DNA of 64,000 nucleotides from JAAZAI01 sp050942875 (GCA_050942875.1 JBMNOD010000006.1:4686-68685), one strand, 5' to 3'; positions 29,634 to 39,140 are shown, numbered from the stretch's first letter. Notes: generated by a model from the sequence alone, not told the origin. Numbers and translations: made by a program.

Positions 29634-31352
29634 CTACAAGGCCGCGACCGCCTGTTCGAGTTCGGACTTCAGGGCGAGAAGCGCCTGTTTTTCCTCGGAC
29701 GATGCTTCCGATCTCATGCCCGCCCGTATTGCCGCAATTTGTTCCTCGTACTGGGCGACCAGCCCTTGTTTCGCCTCGCCCTTGATCTTCTCGAAGTTTT
29801 CGTCAAGCTGCGACTGAATGCTCTCAGTCATTTGCCGCCGGGCTTCATCAAGCTGGGTTTTCACCTTCTTGACCAAGACGGCCTTCACAAGATTCTGGGA
29901 CGTCAGTTTGTTTAAAAGCGGGACGTTGCTGTGGAGGATTCTGCCGACCACGGCGAGGATCCAACCCATGGGAAGCAGCAGATTCATCACGGCGACGTTC
30001 ACGACTTCACAGGCAAAAGCGGGGATTTTTCCGGCGACGCCCGGATCAATGCTCAGTCGCTCCCTGGCAAATTCGCTGAAGCCCATGCCAACAGAAGCCA
30101 TGTCGCCTTGGTACTTGAAGACGACCTGCTGCACGTCGTTGTTCACTTGCGCTTGCACGCCATAAAGCAGAAAGGTCATTTTCCTGTTCATCTTCTGCTC
30201 CAGCAACCCGACAAACTTCTGTACGTCACCCAATTCCTTTCGGGCGCCGATTTCCTCCATGAGTTCATCAAAGACCTGAGCTATAGCGTCTTCAAATCTC
30301 TCAAGCGATTTCATTTTAACGGTGTCGAAATCGCCCTCGATCTGCCGGAACAAACGCTCGAAATTGTCACGAAGCTCCTTTTCCTTCCTGTCGAGCTCGA
30401 CTGAAAGCGCCGCTTTCTCAGCGTCGGATTGCCCCAGCGTGCTGATCTTTGCGGAAATCTCCATCAGCAGGTTGCCGAGGAAGCGCTTCGTGCGAAGGGC
30501 CACTTTCTCGGTGCGCCCCTCCAAGGCGTTCTTCACCAGAAAATCGCGGATGACGAATCTGATTTCCGGAACCGTGTTGAGAATGTCGGGCACCGCCTCG
30601 TCGAAGCAAAACATTTCAACCGGGACGTCCTCCTTCCCGATGTTGGCCAACTGGGCCTTGACGGTCTCCATGATGTTCTTGCGGGTTTCTTCCGTGCGTT
30701 CGCTTTCGGGACGATAGGAAAGGAGCACCATCAGCCTGGAGATGCCGTCATTCACCAGATCCCGGCGGATCAGCGTCATCTCCACCTCGTCAAGCTGGGA
30801 ACATCCGGCGACGACGATCGCCAAGTCCGCTTCGGGGATGACGCGATACGTTGTGTTGACGAGCAAGCTGGGATCCGGATCGTCGATCCCCGGCGTGTCC
30901 ACAATCGTGTACCCCTTGAGATGCTCGTTGGGGGTCAGGACGCGAACCTTGGGCAGACGAGCCGCAAGGGCGGCACGCGACTCTCCGGTATTGGCGACCG
31001 TCACGTCGCGGATGTCGTCTTTCGTCGGATTGTCAATTGTGCGGTCAATGCCGACCTTCGTCTTTTCCCCGTCGGCCCATTTGTAGACAACCAGTTTGGA
31101 ATCAAGGCCGTAGGCGACCTCGGTCGCCACGGCCGTCGTGCAGATCCCGTTCCCCTCCAGAAGCAGCGGCGCATCGCCGAGGAAGGCGCGGTTGACGAGC
31201 GTGGACTTGCCCACCTGGTACTTTCCCACGACGGCAACCCGAAACTCCGGGTTGTCCAGTGCCTCAATGTCCGCCCGCAACTTCTCCGGCAAAGCCACGG
31301 CGTTTTTGTTCAATACCGAAACCGCATTCTGGATCGCATTCCTTTTGCTCAT
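29634..31352 (-). CDS. Dynamin-like GTPase with hydrophobic paddle-like segment (572 residues)
   Basis: G1 GKYQVGKST (43-51), Thr pair in GICTTAV (72-73), G3 DTPGIDDPD (152-155 for DTPG), then an effector-like hydrophobic strand ADLAIVVAGCSQLDEVE. A helical stalk follows, broken by a hydrophobic stretch VVNVAVMNLLLPMGWILAVVGRIL at about 455-480 that could insert in a bilayer, as the paddle of bacterial dynamin-like proteins does. The C terminus is coiled coil. First gene of the operon, downstream of the promoter at 31435-31464; GAGGGCGAC precedes the ATG. Confidence 0.85.
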   Translation of the reverse strand: MSKRNAIQNAVSVLNKNAVALPEKLRADIEALDNPEFRVAVVGKYQVGKSTLVNRAFLGDAPLLLEGNGICTTAVATEVAYGLDSKLVVYKWADGEKTKVGIDRTIDNPTKDDIRDVTVANTGESRAALAARLPKVRVLTPNEHLKGYTIVDTPGIDDPDPSLLVNTTYRVIPEADLAIVVAGCSQLDEVEMTLIRRDLVNDGISRLMVLLSYRPESERTEETRKNIMETVKAQLANIGKEDVPVEMFCFDEAVPDILNTVPEIRFVIRDFLVKNALEGRTEKVALRTKRFLGNLLMEISAKISTLGQSDAEKAALSVELDRKEKELRDNFERLFRQIEGDFDTVKMKSLERFEDAIAQVFDELMEEIGARKELGDVQKFVGLLEQKMNRKMTFLLYGVQAQVNNDVQQVVFKYQGDMASVGMGFSEFARERLSIDPGVAGKIPAFACEVVNVAVMNLLLPMGWILAVVGRILHSNVPLLNKLTSQNLVKAVLVKKVKTQLDEARRQMTESIQSQLDENFEKIKGEAKQGLVAQYEEQIAAIRAGMRSEASSEEKQALLALKSELEQAVAAL

Positions 31353-31424
31353 GTCGCCCTCTTTTTCTTGAGATTCGTGAGTACTCCTGGCTTTGTGGCG
31401 GAGTCAACCTAGACAAAGGCCATG

Positions 31425-31437
31425 AATTGCCGCAATT
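31425..31437. promoter_or_regulatory. Palindrome over the dynamin-operon promoter
   Basis: AATTGCCGCAATT, two 5-bp arms around CCG, covering the edge of the -10 box and the likely transcription start. Candidate operator for the divergent XRE regulator. Confidence 0.45.
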
Positions 31438-31464
31438 GTACTATCATAGTGTGTAGATTGTCAA
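31435..31464 (-). promoter_or_regulatory. Promoter of the dynamin operon
   Basis: Minus strand: TTGACA (31459-31464), 18-bp spacer, TACAAT (31435-31440). Leader of about 75 nt to the ATG at 31352. Confidence 0.65.
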
Positions 31465-31489
31465 CTGCCGTAAATGTTAATTTTTGGAC

Positions 31490-31729
31490 ATGGCAAAGTC
31501 CGCCTCCAAAAAAGTCCACCATCGGCACCTGCTCGGGCTCGCCCTCCGGCGGCGACGGCAGGAGTTGGGATGGTCGCAGGAACGTCTCGCGGAATTCGCC
31601 GACGTGCATCGCAATTTCGTCGGCCTTGTCGAGCGGGGCGAGCAGAATGTGTCCATCGACAGCCTCGTGCGGTTCGCCACCGCGCTGAGGACGTCGCTGG
31701 CGCACATCTTCGAAGACGCAGGGCTTTAA
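31490..31729 (+). CDS. XRE-family helix-turn-helix regulator
   Basis: 79 residues, a single HTH_3 domain: LGLALRRRRQELGWSQERLA, then EFADVHRNFVGLVERGEQN (recognition helix region) and SIDSLVRFATALRTSLAHIF. It is small and Cro/C-protein-like, with no effector domain. It is divergent from the multi-dynamin operon with only 137 bp between starts, so it probably controls that operon and itself. A palindrome over the operon promoter is a candidate site. ATG at 31490; an in-frame TTG at 31484 is less likely. Confidence 0.85.
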   Translation: MAKSASKKVHHRHLLGLALRRRRQELGWSQERLAEFADVHRNFVGLVERGEQNVSIDSLVRFATALRTSLAHIFEDAGL

Positions 31730-31974
31730 CCTCAACCGAGAAACGGACTTTTTCAAACCATTTCGTACCATTTTGCACCATCACTGTAGGCATCCGCGCC
31801 CGACGACGGCTGAAGCGAATCGTCGTTCGCCCATCGCGAGCCGTGTCGATCGTACACGTTCACGGTACAGTCATTTTTCGTGTACGGGTACGTGAACCGC
31901 TTCGCTGTGAACGTGAACGATGCGCCGGAAGTGGACGCGGCGTCCCCGCCGCGTGTCGCCCCACCCTTTTCACT

Positions 31975-32002
31975 ATAATCTCGAAAAAAGTTTCGAGATT
32001 AT
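31975..32002. repeat. TAATCT hairpin
   Basis: ATAATCTCGAAA, AAAG, TTTCGAGATTAT; 12-bp stem. Confidence 0.9.
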
Positions 32003-32113
32003 GGAAATAAGTCCAATCCTGTTAATCTTGTAATCCTGTCAAAATTATTGAAGCCATGAGGTGGCGAACGGACACGCCGGGACGGCGTCGCCCCACCTTC
32101 CATCCATCCGCCA

Positions 32114-32138
32114 TAATCTGGAATTTTCTTCCAGATTA
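32114..32138. repeat. TAATCT hairpin, TCTGGAA variant
   Basis: TAATCTGGAA, TTTTC, TTCCAGATTA: C-to-G change compensated on the other arm. Confidence 0.9.
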
Positions 32139-32161
32139 AAGCAAGTGGGGAGGAATATAAC

Positions 32162-32215
32162 GGGGCACGGGTTTTCCAACCCGTGGACGACCACGGACAG
32201 GAATGTCCATGCCCC
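32162..32215. repeat. GGGGCACGGG three-way-junction repeat
   Basis: GGGGCA/TGCCCC outer arms with two inner hairpins; see 10589. Confidence 0.85.
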
Positions 32216-32680
32216 TGGTTTCGAGGCGCCCTTCACGGCGTTCAGGCGAATGGCGACACGCGGCGAGGACGCCGCGTCCACTTTGCTCTGCGTACTTGAT
32301 TGCCTGGAACATCGCAAGCCGGGTCGCGGGGTGGGACGAGCGTCGCTCGTCCGTTCGTGCGGACAAGCAGACGCTTGTCCCGCTCATGCGAAAGGCAAAC
32401 TCCGGCGGACAAGCAGACGCTTGTCCCGAGCTTCGCGCCAAGGGACTGCCGTTCAAGGGCTTGTCGACGGCGTCGACGTCAAGCCACCCATCCCGTCCAC
32501 TGCGTCCACAAAGTCCACTCCGCCCCCCATCCACCAAACCAAAGATTCCCCCCTTGGCGTCCTTGGCGAGCTTGGCGTGAGGTTTTTCACGCAAAGAACA
32601 CAAAGTGCGCAAAGTTCTTTTCAACTACGAAAAAGGAGTCGCAGTTGGTGGGCGGCGGGGTGGACGCTCTGCCACCCGCC

Positions 32681-32707
32681 ATAATCTCGAAGTTTTTTCA
32701 AGATTAT
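32681..32707. repeat. TAATCT hairpin, one mismatch
   Basis: ATAATCTCGAA, GTTTT, TTCAAGATTAT. Confidence 0.8.
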
Positions 32708-32952
32708 AGTGGTGTAGGTGCGGACGCTGGGGCGCTTAGTTCGCCCATCATGAGCCGTGTCGGTCGTACACGTTCGCGTTCGCGTTCGCGTACCCGTTCA
32801 CGGTACAGTCATTTTTCGTGTACGGGTACGTGAACCGCTTCGCTGGGTACGGGGACGTGAACGTCCGGAAGGCGGGCATTGTGTGAACCAGTCGCCATGC
32901 AGACGAAGCGGCTAGCCGGGACGGCGTCGCCCCACCTTCCATCCATCCGCCA

Positions 32953-32977
32953 TAATCTGGAATTTTCTTCCAGATTA
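32953..32977. repeat. TAATCT hairpin, TCTGGAA variant
   Basis: Identical to 32114-32138. Confidence 0.9.
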
Positions 32978-33000
32978 AAGCAAGTGGGGAGGAATATAAC

Positions 33001-33056
33001 GGGGCACGGGTTTTCCAACCCGTGAATGCACCCACGGACAGGAATGTCCGTGCCCC
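33001..33056. repeat. GGGGCACGGG three-way-junction repeat
   Basis: Same layout as 32162-32215, spacer between hairpins differs. Confidence 0.85.
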
Positions 33057-33399
33057 TGTTTCCGAGGCGCACCGCGCTGGGGCGCGGGCGACAAAAACGC
33101 GGCGGGGACGCCGCGTCCACAGGAGGAGGGCGCGGGCGACAAAAACGCGGCGGGGACGCCGCGTCCACTTTGCTGCGCTGAAATCAATGATCCGACTGAA
33201 CTAACCCCTGGCCGCTTCTCATCGACAAAGCCGCCCTTGGACCCGGGCTCGGCGTCGATGGCGTCGGTGACGTCGACAAAGCTCTTTCGACAAAGCTGCC
33301 CTCCGGCACACTAGCGACTAGCCACTAGCGACTGGTAATCGGTCAAGTCAATCCATAGTCGGCGAATGTCCGACCTCCCCGAACGACCATTTCCGCAGG

Positions 33400-33428
33400 T
33401 TGCGGATGGGCGGGTGATTTGATAGACT
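33400..33428 (+). promoter_or_regulatory. Promoter of the phosphohexomutase gene
   Basis: TTGCGG (33400-33405), 17-bp spacer, TAGACT (33423-33428). Confidence 0.55.
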
Positions 33429-33475
33429 AGGCCGTGAACAACATCGAAGGAACGTGACCAAGGAAAGGCTGGCCG

Positions 33476-34825
33476 ATGAGCGCATTCAAAGCATACGACA
33501 TCCGGGGAATCTGGAAGAAGGACTTCGACGCGAAGACCGTCTACCGGATCGGGCGCGAACTGCCCGGGCTGCTCGGCGCGGACAAGGTGCTCGTGGGGCG
33601 CGACGCGCGAACCAGCTCGCCGGAAATCTTCGAGGCGCTGTCGCGCGGCATCGTGGACGCCGGCGCCGACGTCCACGACCTCGGACTTTGCACCACGCCG
33701 ACCACCTACTACTTCACCGGGCTGCTCGACTACCCCGCCGCCGTGATGATCACCGCCTCGCACAACGGCCCCGAATACAACGGCCTCAAAATCTCCAAGC
33801 GCGGCGCCCTGCCCGTCGGCGCCGACTCCGGCCTGAAGGAACTCGAACGCCTGATCCAGGGGCCGGAACGCGCGCCGGCCAAGAAACGCGGCACCATCTC
33901 CCTGTTCGAACGGCACGGCGACTACCTGGACTTCCTCAAAAGCCGCCTGCCGGACCTCGCGGGGCTCAAGGCCGTCGTGGACTGCTCCTGCGGCATGGCC
34001 TCCGTCTTCGCGCCCGACCTCTTCAAGGGCGCCGACGTCGAGATGATGTACCGCACCCTCGACGGCACGTTCGCGAACCATTCGCCGAACCCGCTCCTCC
34101 CGGAATCCTCCAAGGCCATGCGGCGGCGCGTCGTGGAAAGCGGCGCGAACCTGGGCGTGATCTTCGACGGCGACGCCGACCGCGTGATCTTCTCAGACGA
34201 ACAGGGGCGCTTCGTGCGGCCCGACCTGATCACGGCGCTGCTGGCGAACCACTACCTCGAACAGGAGCCCGGCGCCTCGGTGCTCTGCGACATCCGCACC
34301 TCGCGCGGCGTCACGGAGGAGATCGCGCGCCTCGGCGGCGTCCCGCACCTCTGGAAGGTCGGCCATGCGTTCGCCAAGATCAAGCTGCGCGAAATCAACG
34401 CCATCGTCGGCGGCGAGCTGGCGGGGCACTACTACTTCCGCGAATTCTTCTCCTGCGACGCGGCGATCCTCTGCGCCGAGATCGTCATGGGCGTCGTGGC
34501 GCGCGCCGCGCGCCAGGGGCGGACGTTCTCGGATCTGCTGGCCGGCATCGACATCTACGCGAACACCGGCGAATGCAACTACGCGATCGCCCGCAAGGCC
34601 GAGGCCATGCAGGCGCTGGCCGACTGGGCGGAATCGATCGGAACGCCCTCCCGGAAATACGATTTCGACGGGCTTCGCTTCGAGTGGCCCGACTGGTGGT
34701 TCAACGTGCGCCCCTCCAACACCGAGCCCTACCTGCGGCTCATCGCCGAAGCCGACTCCCCCGAGCGGCTGGCGCGCAAAAAGGCGCAGATCGACGCCAT
34801 CCTGGAAACATTCATAGATAAATAA
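33476..34825 (+). CDS. Phosphomannomutase/phosphoglucomutase
   Basis: 449 residues, complete alpha-D-phosphohexomutase. Starts FKAYDIRGIW, with the catalytic phosphoserine loop ITASHNGPEYNG near 97, the metal loop FDGDADRV near 230, the sugar-binding loop in the GGELAGHYYF region, and the phosphate loop VRPSNTEPYLRL near the C terminus. It interconverts hexose 1- and 6-phosphates for sugar-nucleotide and polysaccharide synthesis. Probably ManB/AlgC type; substrate choice is inferred. AAGGAAAGG precedes the ATG. Confidence 0.92.
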   Translation: MSAFKAYDIRGIWKKDFDAKTVYRIGRELPGLLGADKVLVGRDARTSSPEIFEALSRGIVDAGADVHDLGLCTTPTTYYFTGLLDYPAAVMITASHNGPEYNGLKISKRGALPVGADSGLKELERLIQGPERAPAKKRGTISLFERHGDYLDFLKSRLPDLAGLKAVVDCSCGMASVFAPDLFKGADVEMMYRTLDGTFANHSPNPLLPESSKAMRRRVVESGANLGVIFDGDADRVIFSDEQGRFVRPDLITALLANHYLEQEPGASVLCDIRTSRGVTEEIARLGGVPHLWKVGHAFAKIKLREINAIVGGELAGHYYFREFFSCDAAILCAEIVMGVVARAARQGRTFSDLLAGIDIYANTGECNYAIARKAEAMQALADWAESIGTPSRKYDFDGLRFEWPDWWFNVRPSNTEPYLRLIAEADSPERLARKKAQIDAILETFIDK

Positions 34826-34846
34826 GGATAAACAAGGAAATCGACC

Positions 34847-35344
34847 ATGAACGAAAATGAAGTCATTGTCCGACAAGCGCTGTTCACGGACGTGCGCGCG
34901 ATCTACAAGCTGATCAAAGGCAACACCGACATGCTGGTGCCTCGCTCGATGAGCGACGTCGTGCAGAACATCGACCGCTTTCTCGTGGCGGAAAGCGGCG
35001 GCGAGCTTGTCGGGGCGATCGCCTACGAGTTCCTGCCGGAGATCGGTTCGCCGGAGCGTACCTCCGTCGAATTGCAGTCGGTCTGTGTCAAGGATGGCTG
35101 GCGCGATCGCGGCATTGGGCAAATGCTGGTGCGCAAGCAGATCGAACGGCTCCTCCCGCTCAAGCCCTGGCAACTTGTGGTGCTGACCTTTGCGGAGAAA
35201 TTCTTCGAAAAGCTCGGCTTCCACACCGTGCCGAAAGAGACGATGATGCACAAGATCTACATGGGCTGCATCAACTGCACCAAACACGAATCCCCCTTCA
35301 CCTGCCCGGAAGTGGCCATGGTGATGCCAATCGAAAACCGCTAA
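34847..35344 (+). CDS. GNAT N-acetyltransferase, N-acetylglutamate-synthase-like
   Basis: 165 residues. The pattern RQALFTDVRAIYKLI...MLVPRSMSDVVQNIDRFLVAE, then ELQSVCVKDGWRDRGIGQML (acetyl-CoA loop Q/RxxGxG/A) and LTFAEKFFEKLGF, closely follows the short ArgA-type acetyltransferases that make N-acetylglutamate in arginine synthesis. The tail GCINCTKHESPFTCPEVAMV has three Cys, as in some members. It lies 21 nt after the mutase gene and is probably co-transcribed, though no metabolic link is obvious. Confidence 0.8.
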   Translation: MNENEVIVRQALFTDVRAIYKLIKGNTDMLVPRSMSDVVQNIDRFLVAESGGELVGAIAYEFLPEIGSPERTSVELQSVCVKDGWRDRGIGQMLVRKQIERLLPLKPWQLVVLTFAEKFFEKLGFHTVPKETMMHKIYMGCINCTKHESPFTCPEVAMVMPIENR

Positions 35345-35397
35345 GACGAGAGCCACAATGGCAAAACGGGTGACGGCGGCACCTGAAGTAGAATATC

Positions 35398-37296
35398 ATG
35401 AAGACGGCAACAATGAATTGCGGCGCTCCTCGGCGCCGACGCGCAAGCGCAGCCCTCGGACTGGCGATGGCGGCGATCCTCGCCGGCGTCGCCGTCGGCG
35501 GCTGCCGATCAGCCGGCGACTGGCGCGAGGCGGCGGACAGGAAGGCCGCCGGAGTGCTCGCCGCGGCGCAGCGCGACACCACGGGCCGCGAGGAGCCCGT
35601 GCAAATCGAGACGCCCGCACAGACGCTCCGGCGCAGGCTTCTGCTCGACCAGGGGCTCGCCACGTTCAACGAGGCGTCGCTGGGCATCCGCGACTTGTCC
35701 ACGAACGCGTATTGGAACGGCGCCGAGCGGCTCCGGGCCAGCGACCGCGACGACAGCCTCCCGCTCGGCACGAACCGCGTGCTCACCATCGGCCTCAAGG
35801 ACGCCGTGCAGATCGCCGCCCGCGGCAGCCGCGACTACCAGGAGCGCAAGGAAGCGCTCTACACGGCGGCGCTCGGCCTCGACCTGGAGAATCAGAATTT
35901 TCGCACAACCTTCACGGGCATGATGAACGCGGCCGTCGACAGCGCCGAGTCGGAAGGCGACCGCAAGGCGAGCCGGCGCGAATCCGCCAAGGCCGGCGCG
36001 AAGAGGACGTTCGCCGACGGCACCCAGGTCTCGAGCGCCATCGCCGTCGATCTCGCCGGGATGCTCTCGGGGGAAGGCTCGTCGTCCTGGGGCCTGCTGG
36101 CCGACGCCAGCATCTCCATCCCGCTGATGCGCGGCTCGGGGCGGCTCGTCAACATGGAGTCGCTCACCCAGGCGCAGCGCAACCTCGTCTACGCCGTCCG
36201 CGAGTTCGAGCAGTACAAGCGCGAGTTCATGGTCGGCGTCGCCAGCTCGTACCTCAACGTGCTGCTGAGCAAGCGCACGCTCGTGAACGAGGAGGAGAAC
36301 TACAAGCGCGTGATCGTCTCGACGCGCCGCTCGCGCCGGATGGCCGACGCCAACCGCATGTCGCCCGCCGACTTCGACCAGTCGCGCCAGAGCGAGCTGA
36401 GCGCGCGCAACAGCTGGATCGGCGCGTTCGAATCCTACGAGGCGAGCCTCGAAGCGTTCAAGGGGCGGCTCGGGCTGCCGCCCGACGCCCGGATCGACCT
36501 CGACGAGCAGGACTTGCATGAGCTCCAGGCCTACGTCGAGCGCTTCGCCAAGACGGAGCTGGGCGAGTACGACGTCGGCGAGCCCAACGCGCCGCTCGTC
36601 CTGGAGCGCCCAAAATCCGTGGACGAAGCAGGCGCGCTCAAGGACCAGGTCGATCGCGCGATCGCGATCGCCGTCGAAAACCGGCTCGACTTCCGCTCCC
36701 ACATCGACCGCATCGAGGACGCGCAGCGGAAGGTGCTCGTCGCCGAGGACGCCCTGCGCGCCGAGGTCACCCTCGGCGCTCGCGCGGCGGCCGGCGAGTC
36801 GGCGAGCGTGGACTCCGGCCGGAAGGGCCGATTCCGCCTCGGCGAAGCCACGCTCGGCGGCCTGCTCTCCATCGACCTGCCGTTCGAACGCACGGCGGAG
36901 CGCAACGCCTACCGCGCGAGCCTCATCCAGCTCGAAGGCGCCGTCCGCGCCTACCAGGCGGCGGAGGACGCGCTCAAGGAATCGGTGCGCACCGCCATCC
37001 GCTCGCTGCGCGAGACGCGCGAGCAGCTCAAAATCCAGCACCTGGCCGTCTCGCTCGCCGAACGGCGCGTCCGCAACCAGGATCTGCTCCTGCAGGCGGG
37101 GCGCGCGGAAATGCGCGACGTCCTCGAAGCCCAGGCCGCGCTGCTCTCCGCGCAAAACGCCTTGTTCAGCGCGATCCGAAGCTACCGCGTCAAGGAGCTC
37201 GAGCTCCAAAGGGAACTGGGCCTTCTCGAAGTGACCATCGACGGCGTCTGGCGCGAACCGGACATGCAAGCGCTGGGCGTCGGAAACGAATTTTAG
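35398..37296 (+). CDS. TolC-family outer-membrane efflux lipoprotein
   Basis: 632 residues. Signal sequence with lipobox (ILAGVAVGGC, Cys near residue 35). Two helical-barrel halves of the OEP type are visible, with long amphipathic helices such as YVKRE/AEYERL-like heptads around VREFEQYKREFMVGVASSYL and ALKESVRTAIRSLRETREQL. It should form the outer-membrane channel for the MacAB-like pump encoded directly downstream (10 nt). It is longer than E. coli TolC, with an extra N-terminal segment of about 100 residues. Confidence 0.85.
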   Translation: MKTATMNCGAPRRRRASAALGLAMAAILAGVAVGGCRSAGDWREAADRKAAGVLAAAQRDTTGREEPVQIETPAQTLRRRLLLDQGLATFNEASLGIRDLSTNAYWNGAERLRASDRDDSLPLGTNRVLTIGLKDAVQIAARGSRDYQERKEALYTAALGLDLENQNFRTTFTGMMNAAVDSAESEGDRKASRRESAKAGAKRTFADGTQVSSAIAVDLAGMLSGEGSSSWGLLADASISIPLMRGSGRLVNMESLTQAQRNLVYAVREFEQYKREFMVGVASSYLNVLLSKRTLVNEEENYKRVIVSTRRSRRMADANRMSPADFDQSRQSELSARNSWIGAFESYEASLEAFKGRLGLPPDARIDLDEQDLHELQAYVERFAKTELGEYDVGEPNAPLVLERPKSVDEAGALKDQVDRAIAIAVENRLDFRSHIDRIEDAQRKVLVAEDALRAEVTLGARAAAGESASVDSGRKGRFRLGEATLGGLLSIDLPFERTAERNAYRASLIQLEGAVRAYQAAEDALKESVRTAIRSLRETREQLKIQHLAVSLAERRVRNQDLLLQAGRAEMRDVLEAQAALLSAQNALFSAIRSYRVKELELQRELGLLEVTIDGVWREPDMQALGVGNEF

Positions 37297-37306
37297 GAAG
37301 ACGACA

Positions 37307-39112
37307 ATGAAGACAAAGTCAAAACGGAAATTAGGAAAGACCGTGGCGGCGATCGCCGTCCTCGCGGCGATCGGCATCGCCTACGCAACGCTCAACGGCA
37401 ATCGGTCGGCAAAGGCCCAAACCGACGACAGCCTCTACGCGCCCGTCCGCGAAGGGCCGCTGGTGATCAACATCCTCGAGGCGGGATCCATCAAGCCGCG
37501 CGAGCAGATCATCATCAAAAGCGAGGTCGAGGGCGCCAACGCCCTCCTCTACATCGTCCCCGAAGGCACGCGCGTCCAAAAGGACCAGATCCTCGTGGAG
37601 CTGGACGTGTCGTCCCTGACCGACCGCCGCGTCGAGCAGGACATCGAAGTCCAGAACAACGAGGCCGCCTTCATCAACGCCAAGGAAAACCTTGAAATCG
37701 TCAAGAACCAGGCCAAGTCGGACGTCGAGCTCGCCGAGCTGAAGCACAGCTTCGCCGAAGAGGACCTCGTCAAGTACCGCGACGGCGAGTACCCCAACCA
37801 GCTCAACGACACGCTTGCGAGCGTCACGCTCGCCGAAGAGGAGCTTGAGCGGGCGAAGGACAAGTACGAGTGGTCCAAGAAGCTCTTCGACGAAAGCTAC
37901 CTCTCCGAGACCGAGCTCAAGAGCGACGAACTTTCCTGGAAGCGCGCCGAGCTGAGCGTCAAGACGGCCAAGGGCAGCCTCGACCTGCTCCAGCGCTACA
38001 CCAACAAGCGCCAGATCGCCCAGCTCGAAAGCGACGTCAGGCAGGCCCGCATGGCGCTCGAGCGCACCCGCAGCAGGGCGGCCTCCGACATCGTCCAGGC
38101 CGAAGCCTCCCTGCGGGCCCGCGAAATGGGGTTCATCCGCCAGCGCGAGCGGCTGGACAAGATCGACGAGCAGATCGCCAAGGCGCGCATCCTCGCGCCG
38201 ATGGACGGGCTCGTCATCTACGCCACCAGCGCCAACAACCGCTGGGGCAACTTGCAGCCCCTGACGGAAGGCCAGGAGGTGCGCGAGCGCCAGGAGCTCA
38301 TCTACCTGCCCACGGCCGACACGTTCAACGCCGAAATCGACATCCACGAAAGCAACTTGAAGAAGGTCTATCCCGGCCTGCCCGTGCGCCTGCGCGTCAA
38401 CGCCGTGCCCGGACGCGTCTTCCTCGGCAAGGTGTCGAAAATCTCCTTGCTGCCGGACGCCCAGCGCATGTGGGCCAACCCCGACTTGAAGGTCTACAAA
38501 ACCAGCATCGAGATCGAAGGCGGCGGCGACGTGCTCAAGTCCGGCATGAACTGCGAGGCGGAAATCATCGTCGAGCAGCACGCCAGCGCCCTCTACGTGC
38601 CCATCCAGTGCGTCGCCCGCGTGGACAAGACGCCCGCCGTCTGGGTCAAGACGCCCAGCGGCCCCGAAATCCGCCACGTCGAAATCGGCCTCGACAACAA
38701 CCGGTTCGTGCGCATCGTTTCCGGCCTCGACGTCGGCGAGGAAGTCCTGCTCGCCCCGCCGCTGTCGGAATCGGTCGCGACGGACGCCATCGAAGTGATC
38801 CCCGACGTGGAAATCCCCTCGCTGGAAGACTACCAGCGCCGCGCCGAGGCCGAACGCCTCGCCACGCTCGAACACGAAGGCGAGAGCCGAACCGAAGGCG
38901 GCGAACGCCGTCGCCCCGACCGCCGCGAACGCCCGCCCAAGCGCGACGGCGAGGCCAAGGCCCCCGCCTCCGCAACACCAGCGGCTTCCACCCCCCCGCA
39001 GACAGGGCTCTCCGCCGTGGAGGAAGCCCGCCGCGCCGCCAGCGCCGTCGTGGAAAAACGACGCGAGCGCGAGACGACGGCCCAGGCCGATTCAACCCCG
39101 AAAGCCGAATGA
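37307..39112 (+). CDS. Periplasmic adaptor, HlyD/MacA family
   Basis: 601 residues. An N-terminal membrane anchor (TVAAIAVLAAIGIAYATL) is followed by half a lipoyl motif, a long helical hairpin (about residues 110-300, rich in KAKxELxxAE), the second lipoyl half ARILAPMDGLVIYAT, beta-barrel and membrane-proximal domains. The last ~100 residues are a Pro/Arg/Ala-rich low-complexity tail, not usual in MacA. It links the inner-membrane ABC transporter to the TolC-like channel. Confidence 0.88.
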   Translation: MKTKSKRKLGKTVAAIAVLAAIGIAYATLNGNRSAKAQTDDSLYAPVREGPLVINILEAGSIKPREQIIIKSEVEGANALLYIVPEGTRVQKDQILVELDVSSLTDRRVEQDIEVQNNEAAFINAKENLEIVKNQAKSDVELAELKHSFAEEDLVKYRDGEYPNQLNDTLASVTLAEEELERAKDKYEWSKKLFDESYLSETELKSDELSWKRAELSVKTAKGSLDLLQRYTNKRQIAQLESDVRQARMALERTRSRAASDIVQAEASLRAREMGFIRQRERLDKIDEQIAKARILAPMDGLVIYATSANNRWGNLQPLTEGQEVRERQELIYLPTADTFNAEIDIHESNLKKVYPGLPVRLRVNAVPGRVFLGKVSKISLLPDAQRMWANPDLKVYKTSIEIEGGGDVLKSGMNCEAEIIVEQHASALYVPIQCVARVDKTPAVWVKTPSGPEIRHVEIGLDNNRFVRIVSGLDVGEEVLLAPPLSESVATDAIEVIPDVEIPSLEDYQRRAEAERLATLEHEGESRTEGGERRRPDRRERPPKRDGEAKAPASATPAASTPPQTGLSAVEEARRAASAVVEKRRERETTAQADSTPKAE

Positions 39113-39140
39113 TCGAAACGCAAAACAGGACGAACATGCC

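Larger units (their letters stand above)
31800..33350. repeat. Composite repeat block, no genes
   Basis: Gene-free. In order: hexamer array (31848-31920), CGCGGCG hairpin, TAATCT hairpin (31975), CCTGTAATCCTGTCAAAA stretch, TAATCT hairpin (32114), three-way junction (32162), CGCGGCG hairpin, GGACAAGCAGACGCTTGTCC repeats near 32360-32425, TAATCT hairpin (32681), second hexamer array (32762-32872), TAATCT hairpin (32953), three-way junction (33001), two adjacent CGCGGCG hairpins (33090-33170), CGACAAAGC repeats and a CTAGCGA array to 33340. Confidence 0.85.
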
